A stretch of DNA of 64,000 nt from Sandarakinorhabdus sp. (GCA_020692215.1 JAIMKW010000004.1:266797-330796), one strand, 5' to 3'; counted from the stretch's first letter, positions 8,121-17,137 are shown. Notes: a model not told the origin generated them from the sequence alone. Translations and numbers: made by a program.

Positions 8121-9226
8121 ACTTCGACCTTACTGAAGACCAGGCGATGCTCAAGGCCATGGTGGAGCGCTTCTGCGCCGAACGCCACGGCGGAGACCTT
8201 GAAAAGCGGCGTCGTCAGCGGGCCTGCTCGGGCGGGTTCGATCGCGCCAGCTGGGCCGCGCTTGCAGACCTTGGCCTTACGGCAATGCCCTTTGCCGAAG
8301 CCGATTGCGGGCTGGGCGGCGGCCCCGTCGAGCTGATCGCAACAGCCGAAGCCCTGGGCGCGGCACTGGCCACAGAACCGTTCACCGAATGCCTGGTGCC
8401 GGCAGCCGATCTTTTCGCGCGGGCCAGCGCCGGGCAGCGGGGCGCCCTGATCGGCCCGGTAATCTCGGGCGAAATCCTCCCCACGCTTGCCATCATCGAA
8501 CAGGCCGGGCGTTACAATCTTGCCCATGTCGAAACCCGTGCCCGGCAAGGCGGCGATGGCTGGCTGCTCACGGGTGCCAAGACCGCGGTCTGGCAGGGCA
8601 TGGCGGCAGACCAGATCATCGTCTCGGCCCGCACCGGCGGAGACGTGCGCTCGTCAGGCGGCATCGACCTGTTCGCCCTTTCGGCCACCGCACAGGGCGT
8701 CGAACGGCGTGGCTGGCGCGCAGCCGATGGCCAGCTTGCCGCCGAACTTGTCCTGCTCGATGCGCCGGCCACCCGGCTCGATGGCCTGGGGCATGCGGCC
8801 ATCGAAAGCGCTGTTCACGCAGCCTGGCTTGCAGCGGCTGCCGAAACGCTGGGTGTTGCTGGGCTGCTGTTCCATGCCACGCTCGCCTATGTGAAAACAC
8901 GGGTGCAGTTCGGCAAGCCGCTCGGCGCCTTTCAGGTAGTGCAGCACCGTCTGTCGGATGCCTATGTCGCGCTCGAACAGGCCCGTTCCATGGTCTATCG
9001 CGCCGCGCTGGCGCCCGAAGCCGAGCGTCTGCGCGCCATTGCCGGCGCAAAGGCCTTTGTTTCGGAATCGGCGCTGAAGATCGCGCACGAGGCTGTGCAG
9101 TTCCATGGCGGCATGGGGGTAACGGACGAGCTGGTCGTTGGCCACGGGCTGAAGCGCATCCAGCTTCTCTCCAGGCTGTTCGGCGATCCGGACGCCGCTG
9201 TCCAGTCCTATGCGAAGGCTGCCTGA
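8117..9226 (+). CDS. acyl-CoA dehydrogenase (FadE-type)
   Basis: A 369-aa flavoprotein of the acyl-CoA dehydrogenase family, recognised by the N-terminal FDLTEDQ start, the central beta domain and the C-terminal FHGGMGVTDE motif that contacts FAD. At about 370 aa it resembles the shorter subunits that form heterodimers in steroid side-chain degradation; a second dehydrogenase gene lies at 12348, so a two-subunit enzyme is possible, though they are not adjacent. The gene overlaps the P450 gene by ATGA. It would introduce a C2-C3 double bond in a CoA thioester. Confidence 0.9.
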   Translation: MNFDLTEDQAMLKAMVERFCAERHGGDLEKRRRQRACSGGFDRASWAALADLGLTAMPFAEADCGLGGGPVELIATAEALGAALATEPFTECLVPAADLFARASAGQRGALIGPVISGEILPTLAIIEQAGRYNLAHVETRARQGGDGWLLTGAKTAVWQGMAADQIIVSARTGGDVRSSGGIDLFALSATAQGVERRGWRAADGQLAAELVLLDAPATRLDGLGHAAIESAVHAAWLAAAAETLGVAGLLFHATLAYVKTRVQFGKPLGAFQVVQHRLSDAYVALEQARSMVYRAALAPEAERLRAIAGAKAFVSESALKIAHEAVQFHGGMGVTDELVVGHGLKRIQLLSRLFGDPDAAVQSYAKAA

Positions 9227-9657
9227 TGCCCGAAATGCTGGCCGACATCGCGGAAGGATTGCTCACCCATGGGGCCGCCCCGGCGCTGATCGGCGGCCGG
9301 GATCGCAGCACCGGGCGGATCGTCTTTCCCTGCCCGGCCGATGCCGAACGGTTCGAGGCGGTGGAACTGCCGCGTGAAGGCCGCATCTGGTCGTGGACGG
9401 TGCAGCGCTTCCGCCCCAAATCCCCGCCCTACACCGGCCCCGAGGCGTTCGAGCCTTATGCCATCGCCTATGTGGAACTGCTCGGCGCCACCATCGTGGA
9501 GACGCGCCTGGCTGGCTTTGCCTTCGATGCCCTCAAGGTGGGCCTTCCCTGCCAGCTGGTCACCGAGGATTTTGCCGGCAAGCGCAGCTACGCCTTTGGC
9601 CCTGCCGAAGCGGGAGACGGAAGCCGCGGAGACGGCATCGCAGGAGAAGGGGCATGA
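9226..9657 (+). CDS. DUF35 / OB-fold protein paired with thiolase
   Basis: A 143-aa protein with the DUF35 OB-fold pattern (EGRIWSWTVQRFRPKSPPY, then FEPYAIAYVEL). In this family an N-terminal rubredoxin-like zinc ribbon of four cysteines is usual. Here that region (about residues 20-40) has only one Cys, so the ribbon seems lost. DUF35 proteins are obligate partners of SCP2-type thiolases and aldolases, and the thiolase gene follows with an ATGA overlap. It begins in a TGATG overlap with the dehydrogenase gene. Its role is likely to be stabilising the thiolase and its acyl-CoA site. Confidence 0.85.
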   Translation: MPEMLADIAEGLLTHGAAPALIGGRDRSTGRIVFPCPADAERFEAVELPREGRIWSWTVQRFRPKSPPYTGPEAFEPYAIAYVELLGATIVETRLAGFAFDALKVGLPCQLVTEDFAGKRSYAFGPAEAGDGSRGDGIAGEGA

Positions 9658-10799
9658 CCGAGGTTTGCATCATCGGCGCGGGCATCCACCCTTTCGGGCG
9701 GACAGACGGCGTCTCGGGCCTGCAGCAGGGCGTGTTCGCCGTGCGGCAGGCGCTTGCCGATGCCGGGGTGGAATGGCCCGATATGGACATTGCCTATGGC
9801 GGCTCGTCAGCAGCCGGAAACGCCGATATCATGGTTAACGACCTCGGTTTGACCGGACTTCCCTTCATAAACGTGGCAAATGGCTGCGCAACGGGCGGCT
9901 CGGCGCTTTACGGAGCCTATGCCTCGATCAAGGCCGGTCAGGCCGATCTCGCGCTGGCGGTGGGGTTTGATAAACACCCCCGCGGCGCGTTCGATCCCAG
10001 GCCGTCTGATTGGGGCCTGCCCGATTGGTACGGCGAAACCGGCCTGATGCTGACCACGCAATTCTTCGCCCTGAAGCTGCGCCGCTACATGGAGCAATTC
10101 GGCATCAGCCCCGTCACGCTGGGGCGGGTCGCTGAAAAGGCATTCGAAAATGGCGCGCTCGCCCCGCACAGCTGGCGCAAGCAGCCGGTCGATCTCGATA
10201 CCATCATGAACGCCCAGATGGTGAACGATCCGCTCACCAAGTTCATGTTCTGCGCGCCGGCCGAGGGGGCTGTCGGCCTGATCCTCGCCTCGGCGAAAAA
10301 GGCCCGCGAACTGGGAATTGCCGCACCCGTCACCCTGAAGGCGGCAACCGTGCGCACCCGCCCGCCGGGCAGCTTCGAGGTCTTTTCGCCCTCGCTCGAT
10401 ATCGATCGAGGCCCGTCGCCCACGGTGATTGCCGCGAAAGCCGCCTTCGAAGCCGCAGGCCTCGGGCCGGGGGATATCGATGTGGCCCAGCTGCAGGATA
10501 CCGAATCCGGCGCCGAGATCATGCACATGGCCGAAAACGGCTTCTGCGCGGATGGCGAGCAGGAGCAATGGCTGGCCGAGGGCCGCACCGGGTTGGGCGG
10601 AAAGCTCCCGGTGAACACCGATGGCGGCTGCCTCGCCTGCGGCGAACCGATCGGCGCATCGGGCCTGCGCCAAGTCTATGAAAATGTGGTGCAGCTGCAG
10701 GGCAGGGCAGGCGCACGGCAGGTGGAAGGCGCCCGCACCGCCTACAGCCATGTCTATGGTGCGCCGGGCCTGTCGGCCGTCACCATCCTGCAGCGCTGA
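9654..10799 (+). CDS. SCP2-type thiolase / lipid-transfer-protein thiolase
   Basis: The 381-aa protein matches thiolases of the SCP-X/lipid transfer group. The nucleophile region NGCATGGSAL (Cys about residue 80) and the later DGGCLACGEPIGASG motif are present. The final motif reads HVYGAPG rather than the Cys-containing loop of ordinary thiolases. ATG 9654 has AGGAGAAGG upstream and overlaps the DUF35 stop. Together the pair probably performs a thiolytic or retro-aldol C-C cleavage on a bulky acyl-CoA, as in sterol side-chain degradation. Confidence 0.88.
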   Translation: MTEVCIIGAGIHPFGRTDGVSGLQQGVFAVRQALADAGVEWPDMDIAYGGSSAAGNADIMVNDLGLTGLPFINVANGCATGGSALYGAYASIKAGQADLALAVGFDKHPRGAFDPRPSDWGLPDWYGETGLMLTTQFFALKLRRYMEQFGISPVTLGRVAEKAFENGALAPHSWRKQPVDLDTIMNAQMVNDPLTKFMFCAPAEGAVGLILASAKKARELGIAAPVTLKAATVRTRPPGSFEVFSPSLDIDRGPSPTVIAAKAAFEAAGLGPGDIDVAQLQDTESGAEIMHMAENGFCADGEQEQWLAEGRTGLGGKLPVNTDGGCLACGEPIGASGLRQVYENVVQLQGRAGARQVEGARTAYSHVYGAPGLSAVTILQR

Positions 10800-10810
10800 A
10801 AGGGACTGGC

Positions 10811-11578
10811 ATGGGAATGCTCGATGGACATGTGGCCCTGCTCACCGGCGCTGCCGGCGGTATCGGCCTCGCGGCGGCCCGCGCTCTGATGGCCGATGGC
10901 GCAAGGGTCATGCTTGCCGACATCGATGGCGTTCGCCTTGGCGATGCGGCTTCGGCGCTGGGCGAAGGCGCGGCCGCAACCCCGCTCGATGTCACCTCGC
11001 GCCAAAGCTGGAAGGCGGCTGTCGATGCCACCGTGTCGCGCTTCGGCAGCCTCACCATCCTCGTGAACTCCGCCGGCATCTCGGAACCGGCCGATATCGA
11101 AACATTGGGGGATGATGCCTGGGACCGGCATCTGGCGATCAACCTGTCGGGCGTCGTCTATGGCATGCAGGCCGCAGCCCCGGCCATGAAGGCATCGGGC
11201 AAGCCTTGCGCCATCGTCAACGTCGCCTCCATGCTCTCCATGCGGCCCGGTGCGCCCTTCGTCGCCTATTGCGCTTCCAAGGCCGGGATGGTGATGGCCT
11301 CCAAATCGGCCGCCCTTCATTTTGCCAACAGCGGCATCCCGATCCGCGTCAACACCGTGCATCCTGGCGCCATCCGCACCCCGATGTTCGAACGCTATCT
11401 CGCCATGGTGGACGACAGGGCCGCCGCCGAAGCGAGCTTTGCCGCCAATCACCCGATGGGCCGGGTGGGCGAAGCCGATGAAGTGGCGCAGGCGATCCTG
11501 TTTCTGGCGTCACCGCGCTCCAGCTTCACCACAGGCGCCGAGCTGCCCGTCGACGGCGCCGGCCACATCCGGGATTGA
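10811..11578 (+). CDS. short-chain dehydrogenase/reductase (SDR)
   Basis: A 255-aa SDR with TGAAGGIG near the N-terminus, a NVASMLS serine region and YCASK, ending near VDGAGH. It sits 11 bp after the thiolase gene and its stop codon overlaps the next ATG. In a thiolase-acyl-CoA dehydrogenase setting it could act as a 3-hydroxyacyl-CoA dehydrogenase. That is a guess from context; the motifs establish only the SDR family. Confidence 0.9.
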   Translation: MGMLDGHVALLTGAAGGIGLAAARALMADGARVMLADIDGVRLGDAASALGEGAAATPLDVTSRQSWKAAVDATVSRFGSLTILVNSAGISEPADIETLGDDAWDRHLAINLSGVVYGMQAAAPAMKASGKPCAIVNVASMLSMRPGAPFVAYCASKAGMVMASKSAALHFANSGIPIRVNTVHPGAIRTPMFERYLAMVDDRAAAEASFAANHPMGRVGEADEVAQAILFLASPRSSFTTGAELPVDGAGHIRD

Positions 11579-12348
11579 TGGCGATGGCAAATGCAGCCCC
11601 CAAGGGCCCCATCCAGGTTCATTTCGTCGCCGCAGGCAAATATCACGATATCGATTTCGCGCGGCTGGAGATCCTGAAGCTGTTCGCCGACGAGCCGCGC
11701 ATCCGCGCCACTGTCGCGATGGATTTCGCAAACATCGAACGCCTGAATGCGTGCGCGCTGCTCGTCACCTACACCTGCGATGTGCTGCCCACCCAAGCCG
11801 AAGCCCGTGCGATAAAGGCCTGGCTCGATGCCGGTGGCCGCTGGCTGGCGCTGCACGGCACCAACTCCGTTTTGCGGTTCCTCGAAAACGGGCTGGTCGA
11901 TACCCCGGATGAACGGCCCGACGTGATGGCGATGCTGGGCACCCAGTTCGTCGCCCACCCGCCGATCGGGCCCTACACCGTGCATGTGAAGCAGCCCGGC
12001 CACCAGCTGGTGAAGGGCGAAGCCGATTTCGAGGTGGTGGACGAACTCTACCTCAGCCGCACCACCGCCGAGATCGACACAATCCTCTCCACCAGCTTTC
12101 AGGGCGAGGCGACCGGATTTGTCGAAAGCCAGTGGCCGCAAACCGAAGTGCCGATCCTCTATGAAACACGGCATGGTGCGGGCAGGCTGCTCTACTTCAC
12201 GCTCGGTCACTGCCGCGGCCACTATGATGTCGCGGTGTTCACGCCCTTCTGGCCGCATCCGGAACGCTGTTCCTGGAACTACCCCGTCTACACCCGAATC
12301 CTGAAGCGCTGCCTCCTGTGGGGCATCAACGAGCTGGAGCCCAACTGA
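11578..12348 (+). CDS. ThuA-like protein of the class I glutamine-amidotransferase-like superfamily
   Basis: A 256-aa protein with the ThuA-like flavodoxin/amidotransferase fold: LLVTYTCDVLPT and the RWLALHGTNSV stretch near residue 95, followed by aromatic-rich C-terminal strands. ThuA-like proteins are linked to sugar utilisation or are uncharacterised; no Cys-His-Glu triad is evident. ATG 11578 forms a TGATG junction with the SDR gene, and its own stop forms another with the next gene. Its presence between an SDR and an acyl-CoA dehydrogenase is unusual. The reaction is unknown. Confidence 0.8.
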   Translation: MAMANAAPKGPIQVHFVAAGKYHDIDFARLEILKLFADEPRIRATVAMDFANIERLNACALLVTYTCDVLPTQAEARAIKAWLDAGGRWLALHGTNSVLRFLENGLVDTPDERPDVMAMLGTQFVAHPPIGPYTVHVKQPGHQLVKGEADFEVVDELYLSRTTAEIDTILSTSFQGEATGFVESQWPQTEVPILYETRHGAGRLLYFTLGHCRGHYDVAVFTPFWPHPERCSWNYPVYTRILKRCLLWGINELEPN

Positions 12349-13562
12349 TGCACATGTCCTTCACGGCCGACGAGATCGCCTTCCGCGAGGAGGTGCGCAG
12401 CTTCCTCGCGGCAAGCCTTCCCGAGCATATCCGCGAAGGCGCACGCAACACCCCCAGCGTGTTCGTCGAGCCCGATATCGGCGATGAATGGCAGCGCATC
12501 CTGCATGAAAAGGGCTGGCTCGCCTATCACTGGCCCAAGGAAGCCGGCGGCACCGGATGGGATCCGGTGCAGCGCTACATCTTCGAAAAGGAATGTGCGC
12601 TCGCCGATGCACCCGCGCTCTCTGTCCTCGGGCTCAAGCTGGTCGCGCCCGTGATCTACACGTTTGGAACCGATGAACAGAAGGCGCGCTTCCTGCCCAG
12701 AATTCTCGATGGTTCGGAAAAATGGTGCCAGGGCTATTCCGAACCCGGCGCCGGCTCCGATCTCGCCAGCCTGAAAACCCGCGCCGCCCTGCAGGGCGAT
12801 GGCAGGACCTACCGGATCAACGGCTCCAAGATCTGGACAACGCATGCCCATTATGCCGACTGGATGTTCTGCCTTGTGCGCACCAATCCGGATGTGAAGG
12901 CGCAAGAGGGCATCACCTTCCTTCTGGTGCCGATGCACCAGAAGGGCATCACCATCCGCCCGATCATCACGCTGGCGGGCGATCACGAGGTGAACCAGCT
13001 GTTCCTGGATGATGCCGAAACCACCGCCGAGTATCGCATCGGCGAGGAAGGGCAGGGCTGGTCGATCGCCAAGTTCCTGCTGGAAAACGAACGCGGCGGA
13101 AGCTGCGCCGCCCCGCGCCTGATCGCCGATATCGACAGGCTGCGCCGCGCGGCAGGCAATCAGCCCAGCGGCACCAACGGCGCCTATGGCCACCTGCCTT
13201 CGGTGGAAGCCCGGCTCGTCGCACTCGAACTGGAAGCCCAGGCGCTGGAAATCACCGAATTGCGCATCCTGGCCGAACTGAAGGCCGGCCGCCGCCCCGG
13301 CCCTCAGACATCGCTCGTCAAGCTTGTCGCCTCATCGCTCCGGCAGAAGATCGACGAAATGGCGGTCGACATTTTCGGCCCTTACGGCCTGCAACTGCCG
13401 CCCGAACGGCCGCTCTATGGCAACAGCGCGCCCGAGCCCGTGGGAAGCCGCGAAGCCCAGCTGGCGATGCCGACCTACCTCAACAGCCGGGCGTGGACGA
13501 TCTTCGGCGGCACCAACGAAGTGCAGAAGACCATCATCGCAAAGACCGTGCTGGGCCTCTGA
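12348..13562 (+). CDS. acyl-CoA dehydrogenase (FadE-type), larger subunit-like
   Basis: A 404-aa acyl-CoA dehydrogenase starting at ATG 12348 (TGATG junction). It has the GYSEPGAGSDLASLKT FAD/substrate motif near residue 125 and the C-terminal WTIFGGTNEVQKTIIAKTVLGL motif. This is the fuller-length member of the two dehydrogenases in the operon. It may act alone or pair with the 369-aa protein encoded at 8117, as FadE heteromers do in steroid catabolism. Substrate not readable. Confidence 0.92.
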   Translation: MHMSFTADEIAFREEVRSFLAASLPEHIREGARNTPSVFVEPDIGDEWQRILHEKGWLAYHWPKEAGGTGWDPVQRYIFEKECALADAPALSVLGLKLVAPVIYTFGTDEQKARFLPRILDGSEKWCQGYSEPGAGSDLASLKTRAALQGDGRTYRINGSKIWTTHAHYADWMFCLVRTNPDVKAQEGITFLLVPMHQKGITIRPIITLAGDHEVNQLFLDDAETTAEYRIGEEGQGWSIAKFLLENERGGSCAAPRLIADIDRLRRAAGNQPSGTNGAYGHLPSVEARLVALELEAQALEITELRILAELKAGRRPGPQTSLVKLVASSLRQKIDEMAVDIFGPYGLQLPPERPLYGNSAPEPVGSREAQLAMPTYLNSRAWTIFGGTNEVQKTIIAKTVLGL

Positions 13563-13568
13563 CACGCC

Positions 13569-14204
13569 ATGAACCGGCGCCTGTACGTGCTGCCTGCCGC
13601 AGCCATCCTGCTGGCTGCGGCACCTGCGGACGTCGTCGGGCACTATTCCCTGTCGGGCGTCCGCGAGGCAGTCGGGGGGCTTGAACTTCGGGCAGACGGC
13701 ACATTCCGCTACGGCTTCAGCTACGGCGCACTGGACGAGCAGGCCGAAGGCCGGTGGCGCCGCGAAGGCAGGCATATCCTGCTGACGACAGACCCCACGC
13801 CGCGTCCGCCCTCCTGGTCACGCGTGGCTGCCGAGCCGGGCGATCCAAAGCTGTTCCAGATCATGCTGGAGACCATGGCCGGACAGCCTTTGCCAAATAT
13901 CCAGATGAAAATCCGCATGGCGGATGGATCGGTGGAGGAAACACAGACGACGCAAGACTGGGTAGAAGCGGACATCGACGGCAAGCGCATGCCGGTTTCC
14001 GTGCAGTTCCACATTCCTGTGTTCGATGTCAGCTCGCCTGTCCTGCCTCTCGATCCTGCAAAGGCTCGCCGCTACCGCTTCCGCCTCGATCCAGCAGACC
14101 TCGGTGTGCGCGATTTCCGCGATTGGCCCCTGGAAATCCGCGAGGATATGCTCGCTTTCCCCGATGCGCCGGGCAATCAGGGGTTCCGCAAGCTGTCACC
14201 CTGA
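13569..14204 (+). CDS. secreted hypothetical protein
   Basis: A 211-aa protein with an N-terminal signal sequence (RR, then an Ala/Leu-rich core, about residues 1-22). The mature part looks like beta-sandwich segments, including GLELRADGTFRYGF, common in small periplasmic lipocalin-like or DUF-type proteins. It starts six bases after the dehydrogenase stop and is the last gene of the operon, followed by a strong inverted repeat. No catalytic motif was recognised. It may bind a hydrophobic substrate in the periplasm; this is speculation. Confidence 0.65.
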   Translation: MNRRLYVLPAAAILLAAAPADVVGHYSLSGVREAVGGLELRADGTFRYGFSYGALDEQAEGRWRREGRHILLTTDPTPRPPSWSRVAAEPGDPKLFQIMLETMAGQPLPNIQMKIRMADGSVEETQTTQDWVEADIDGKRMPVSVQFHIPVFDVSSPVLPLDPAKARRYRFRLDPADLGVRDFRDWPLEIREDMLAFPDAPGNQGFRKLSP

Positions 14205-14209
14205 AGCCT

Positions 14210-14242
14210 GTTCCGATCAGGCGGGATCACCCGGATCGGAAC
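14210..14242 (+). terminator. strong inverted repeat after the catabolic operon, probable transcription terminator
   Basis: Nine-base arms GTTCCGATC (14210-14218) and GATCGGAAC (14234-14242) are perfectly complementary, and the intervening 15 bases contain a further GGG/CCC pairing. It lies six bases after the last stop codon of the operon, between convergent genes. No T-run follows, so it may work as a bidirectional barrier or a Rho-assisted end. Confidence 0.55.
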
Positions 14243-14314
14243 TCCATCGGGAACGACACGGCGAGAGCGCGGCCGTTTTGATGTGCGTTCAGCGATCGCG
14301 GATCGTCTGCGCCA

Positions 14315-15097
14315 TCATTGCGCCGTCCAGCCCCCATCCACCGTCAGCGACGCCCCGGTGATGGATGCCGCGCCGGCCGTCGTCAGGAACACGGCGAGGT
14401 CGGCCAGTTCCTCCACGGTCACGAATCGCTTCGTCGGCTGTGCCGCCAGCAGAACATCGCGCTTCACCTGCTCCTCGGTGATGCCGCGCGCTTTGGCCGT
14501 GTCGGGGATCTGCTTTTCCACCAGCGGCGTCAGCACATAGCCGGGGCAGATCGCATTCACGGTCACGCCATGCTCCGCGGTTTCCAGCGCGATCGTCTTG
14601 GTGAAGCCCAACAGCCCGTGCTTGGCGGCGACATAGGCCGACTTGAAGGGCGATGCCACCAGCCCATGGGCCGATGCGATGTTGATGATCCGCCCCCAGC
14701 CACGCGCTTTCATGCCCGGCACCACGGCCTTGGTCGCGTGAAACGCGGCCGAAAGGTTCAAAGCGATGATCTGGTCCCACTTCTCGTCGGGAAAATCCTC
14801 CACCGGCGATACGAACTGGATTCCGGCATTGTTCACCAGCACATCCACCTTGCCGAACGTCGCTTGCCCCAGGCCGACCAGTTCGCGAACGCCCGCGCCG
14901 GCCATCAGATTGGCCGGCGAATAAACAATGCGGACTCCGAATTCGTCGGACAGTGCGCGGCGCGTGTCCTCGACAGCATCAGGTGCCTCGATTCCGTTCA
15001 TCACGATGTCGAACCCTGCGGCTGCCAGTCCGCGCGCGATGCCAAGCCCGATCCCGCTGCTCGATCCGGTAACAATGGCGGCTTTTCTGTCGGTCAT
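14315..15097 (-). CDS. bdhA: 3-hydroxybutyrate dehydrogenase
   Basis: A 260-aa SDR closely resembling D-3-hydroxybutyrate dehydrogenases: TGSSSGIG cofactor motif, NNAGIQFVSPVEDFP, NIASAHGLVASP, YVAAK, and NAICPGYVLTPLVEKQIP. ATG 15097 is preferred over a start five codons upstream because of an AAGGA site upstream. It interconverts 3-hydroxybutyrate and acetoacetate in polyhydroxybutyrate and ketone metabolism. It is transcribed toward the end of the large operon and is separate from it. It is divergent from the pseudouridine synthase gene. Confidence 0.88.
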   Translation of the reverse strand: MTDRKAAIVTGSSSGIGLGIARGLAAAGFDIVMNGIEAPDAVEDTRRALSDEFGVRIVYSPANLMAGAGVRELVGLGQATFGKVDVLVNNAGIQFVSPVEDFPDEKWDQIIALNLSAAFHATKAVVPGMKARGWGRIINIASAHGLVASPFKSAYVAAKHGLLGFTKTIALETAEHGVTVNAICPGYVLTPLVEKQIPDTAKARGITEEQVKRDVLLAAQPTKRFVTVEELADLAVFLTTAGAASITGASLTVDGGWTAQ

Positions 15098-15256
15098 GGC
15101 GCAATCCTTCACGTCGTCTGCTCTTCACCTCGTCTGCGCTGGTCTTATAGGCCAGCAGCAAGGCGCATCACCACCCCGGCTCGGCTGAACGGCCCTGATT
15201 GTCGGCCACGCCTCTTTTGGGTGTTCGTGGGCACATGCCCGGTCTAGGAACAAGGC

Positions 15257-15817
15257 ATGCGCCTGATCCGCTTCAACAAACCCTACGGCGTTCTGTCGCA
15301 GTTCACCGATCGCGGTTCGCCCGAAGCCCGGCAGACCCTGTCCGATCATATCGCCCTGCCGGGCGTCTATCCGGCCGGACGGCTCGATCGCGACAGCGAG
15401 GGGCTGCTTCTGCTCACCAGCGACGGCCGGCTTCAGGCGCAGATCGCCGACCCGCGATTCAAGCTTCCCAAAACCTATCTCGTGCAGGTGGAGGGCGTGC
15501 CTGAAGAGGCTGCGCTCGATCAGCTGCGGCGCGGCATCATGCTGAAGGACGGCCTGACGAAACCAGCCGGTGTAGAGCCCATCGAAACGCCCAGGCTGTG
15601 GCCGCGCGATCCGCCAATCCGCGTGCGAAAGTCGGTGCCCGACAGCTGGCTGCGGCTGACGATAAGCGAAGGCCGCAACCGGCAGGTGCGCCGCATGACA
15701 GCGGCCATCGGCCACCCCACCCTGCGGCTGGTGCGGTGGAGCATCGGTGACTGGGCTCTCGATGATCTGCAACCCGGTGAATGGCGCGCCGTGGCCCCTG
15801 GTCAGGGCTCTGGCTGA
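15257..15817 (+). CDS. rluE: 23S rRNA pseudouridine synthase, RluE/RsuA family
   Basis: A 186-aa protein that begins directly with the catalytic domain ([15 protein letters not shown]) and has no S4 domain, as in RluE. The catalytic Asp lies in [14 protein letters not shown] near residue 50; the [23 protein letters not shown] motif follows. It would convert a uridine in 23S rRNA domain V to pseudouridine. It stands alone between a divergent bdhA and a convergent PLP-enzyme gene. Family is secure; the exact rRNA position is by analogy. Confidence 0.88.
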   Translation: MRLIRFNKPYGVLSQFTDRGSPEARQTLSDHIALPGVYPAGRLDRDSEGLLLLTSDGRLQAQIADPRFKLPKTYLVQVEGVPEEAALDQLRRGIMLKDGLTKPAGVEPIETPRLWPRDPPIRVRKSVPDSWLRLTISEGRNRQVRRMTAAIGHPTLRLVRWSIGDWALDDLQPGEWRAVAPGQGSG

Positions 15818-15886
15818 ATAGCCCCGCAAACCGTCACCCAAGCCTGTCTGCGGGTCGTGTGCCGGCAAGGCTCCCCGGCTCTCGTT

Positions 15887-17137
15887 TCATGCACTCACAG
15901 GCAGGGTCGGCCAGGTTCCGCTGATCTCCCGGCCATCATAAACCGCAATATCCCCAAATTGCAGGAACAGCGCTTCACTTTGGTCAGGGCGCAGGAACAC
16001 CGTGTCGCCGGGCCCAAGATCGATGCGGCTGGATCCGGTCAGCAGCTCCTGGTTCGAGCTGCGGCCGAACAGCTTTGAATAAGCAAGGCCCGACGGGGAA
16101 ACCGGTTTGGCAAGCCAGTGCCCGCCATGAATGAAGAAGCCGCGCGTGGTGTTGCGATCCCACCAGTGCATCGCACCGGAAAAGGCCTCGATCCCCGGCA
16201 GCGTCTGGTTGTGATCGGCCTTCAGCACCGGGGTGGCGATGAACGCCGCGGGCACAAGGTCTTCAAGATCGGCATAGTCAAAGTCGCCGGGCTTGACGAA
16301 GGCCGATCCGACCGAAACCTCATTCGCCACAGTGGCCTTGCAATGCCGCCGAAAGGTCGGGCTGCCGGCGGCGTTCAGCGTCAATGCCGCAGGATCGAGC
16401 CCGGCATCCCGCAGCACCCCGATTGCCGCCTCGTAAGCGCTTTGGGACTCGGCATAGGCGCTGTCCGGCCTTGGCATCTTGGGAACATGGGGGTCATAGC
16501 CCATCAGCCCGGCAATGCCGATCCCGTCCGCCCGGGCCGATTCCGCCGCTTGCGCCAGGGCTGCTGCATCGGCAAAACCGCCGCGGCGCAGGCCGATATC
16601 GATTTCGAAATTGACCTGCAGGGCAAGCCCACGGGCCTTGGCCGCCTGCGCATAGGCCGCAAGGCGTTCCGGGGTATCGATCAGCCATTGCACCCGGCCG
16701 GCCGCCTCCGGCCCGGCCTGGTCGGCCACACGCACAAATTCCGCCACCGGCAGCGGCTTGCCCAACAGCATGTCGGCTTGCGGATGAAGCGGCATCAGGT
16801 GCAGCAGCATCTCGCCGCTGAAGATCATCAGCCGTCCGGAACCGGTCCCCGTCATGATGCTGTCCAGCAGCTGCGGCGCCGGCAGGGATTTTGCCACCAC
16901 CCGCAGCGGCAGCTTCGCCTGATCCACGCTTGCACGAATGGCGCGGATGTTGGCCTCCAGCCGCTGGCGGTCGATCACCAGCACCGGGCGGAAAATCCCG
17001 GCCCGCTGCAGCGCTGCGGCCAGGGTTCTGAAATAGGGATCATGCATCGCACCCACCTCCGTCGGCCTCAGCCCCCATGCACCGATACCGGCCACAACCA
17101 GGGCTCCGCCGCCGATCAGGGCCGCGCGGCGCTTCAC
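15887..17137 (-). CDS. exported fold-III PLP enzyme (alanine racemase / D-threonine aldolase / DSD1-like)
   Basis: A 416-aa protein with an N-terminal RR and hydrophobic segment (residues 3-22), a likely Tat or Sec signal/anchor. The alanine-racemase-type barrel follows, with the probable PLP lysine K83 in LRVVAKSLP. The C-terminal part (GDTVFLRPDQSEALFLQFGD) matches the D-serine dehydratase/D-threonine aldolase metal-binding domain. The start overlaps the upstream flavoprotein gene by ATGA. Export of a PLP enzyme is uncommon and fits Tat transport after cofactor loading. Substrate unknown; a D-amino acid or beta-hydroxy amino acid is plausible. Confidence 0.82.
   Translation of the reverse strand: MKRRAALIGGGALVVAGIGAWGLRPTEVGAMHDPYFRTLAAALQRAGIFRPVLVIDRQRLEANIRAIRASVDQAKLPLRVVAKSLPAPQLLDSIMTGTGSGRLMIFSGEMLLHLMPLHPQADMLLGKPLPVAEFVRVADQAGPEAAGRVQWLIDTPERLAAYAQAAKARGLALQVNFEIDIGLRRGGFADAAALAQAAESARADGIGIAGLMGYDPHVPKMPRPDSAYAESQSAYEAAIGVLRDAGLDPAALTLNAAGSPTFRRHCKATVANEVSVGSAFVKPGDFDYADLEDLVPAAFIATPVLKADHNQTLPGIEAFSGAMHWWDRNTTRGFFIHGGHWLAKPVSPSGLAYSKLFGRSSNQELLTGSSRIDLGPGDTVFLRPDQSEALFLQFGDIAVYDGREISGTWPTLPVSA

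Noticed and set aside
14315..15097. Membership of the 3-hydroxybutyrate dehydrogenase in the large oxygenase operon
   Set aside because: It is on the opposite strand, separated by an inverted repeat, and looks like a stand-alone bdhA.
15823..15855. CCCGCA/TGCGGG inverted repeat after the pseudouridine synthase gene
   Set aside because: Short arms and a 20-base loop with no T-run; too weak to call a terminator.
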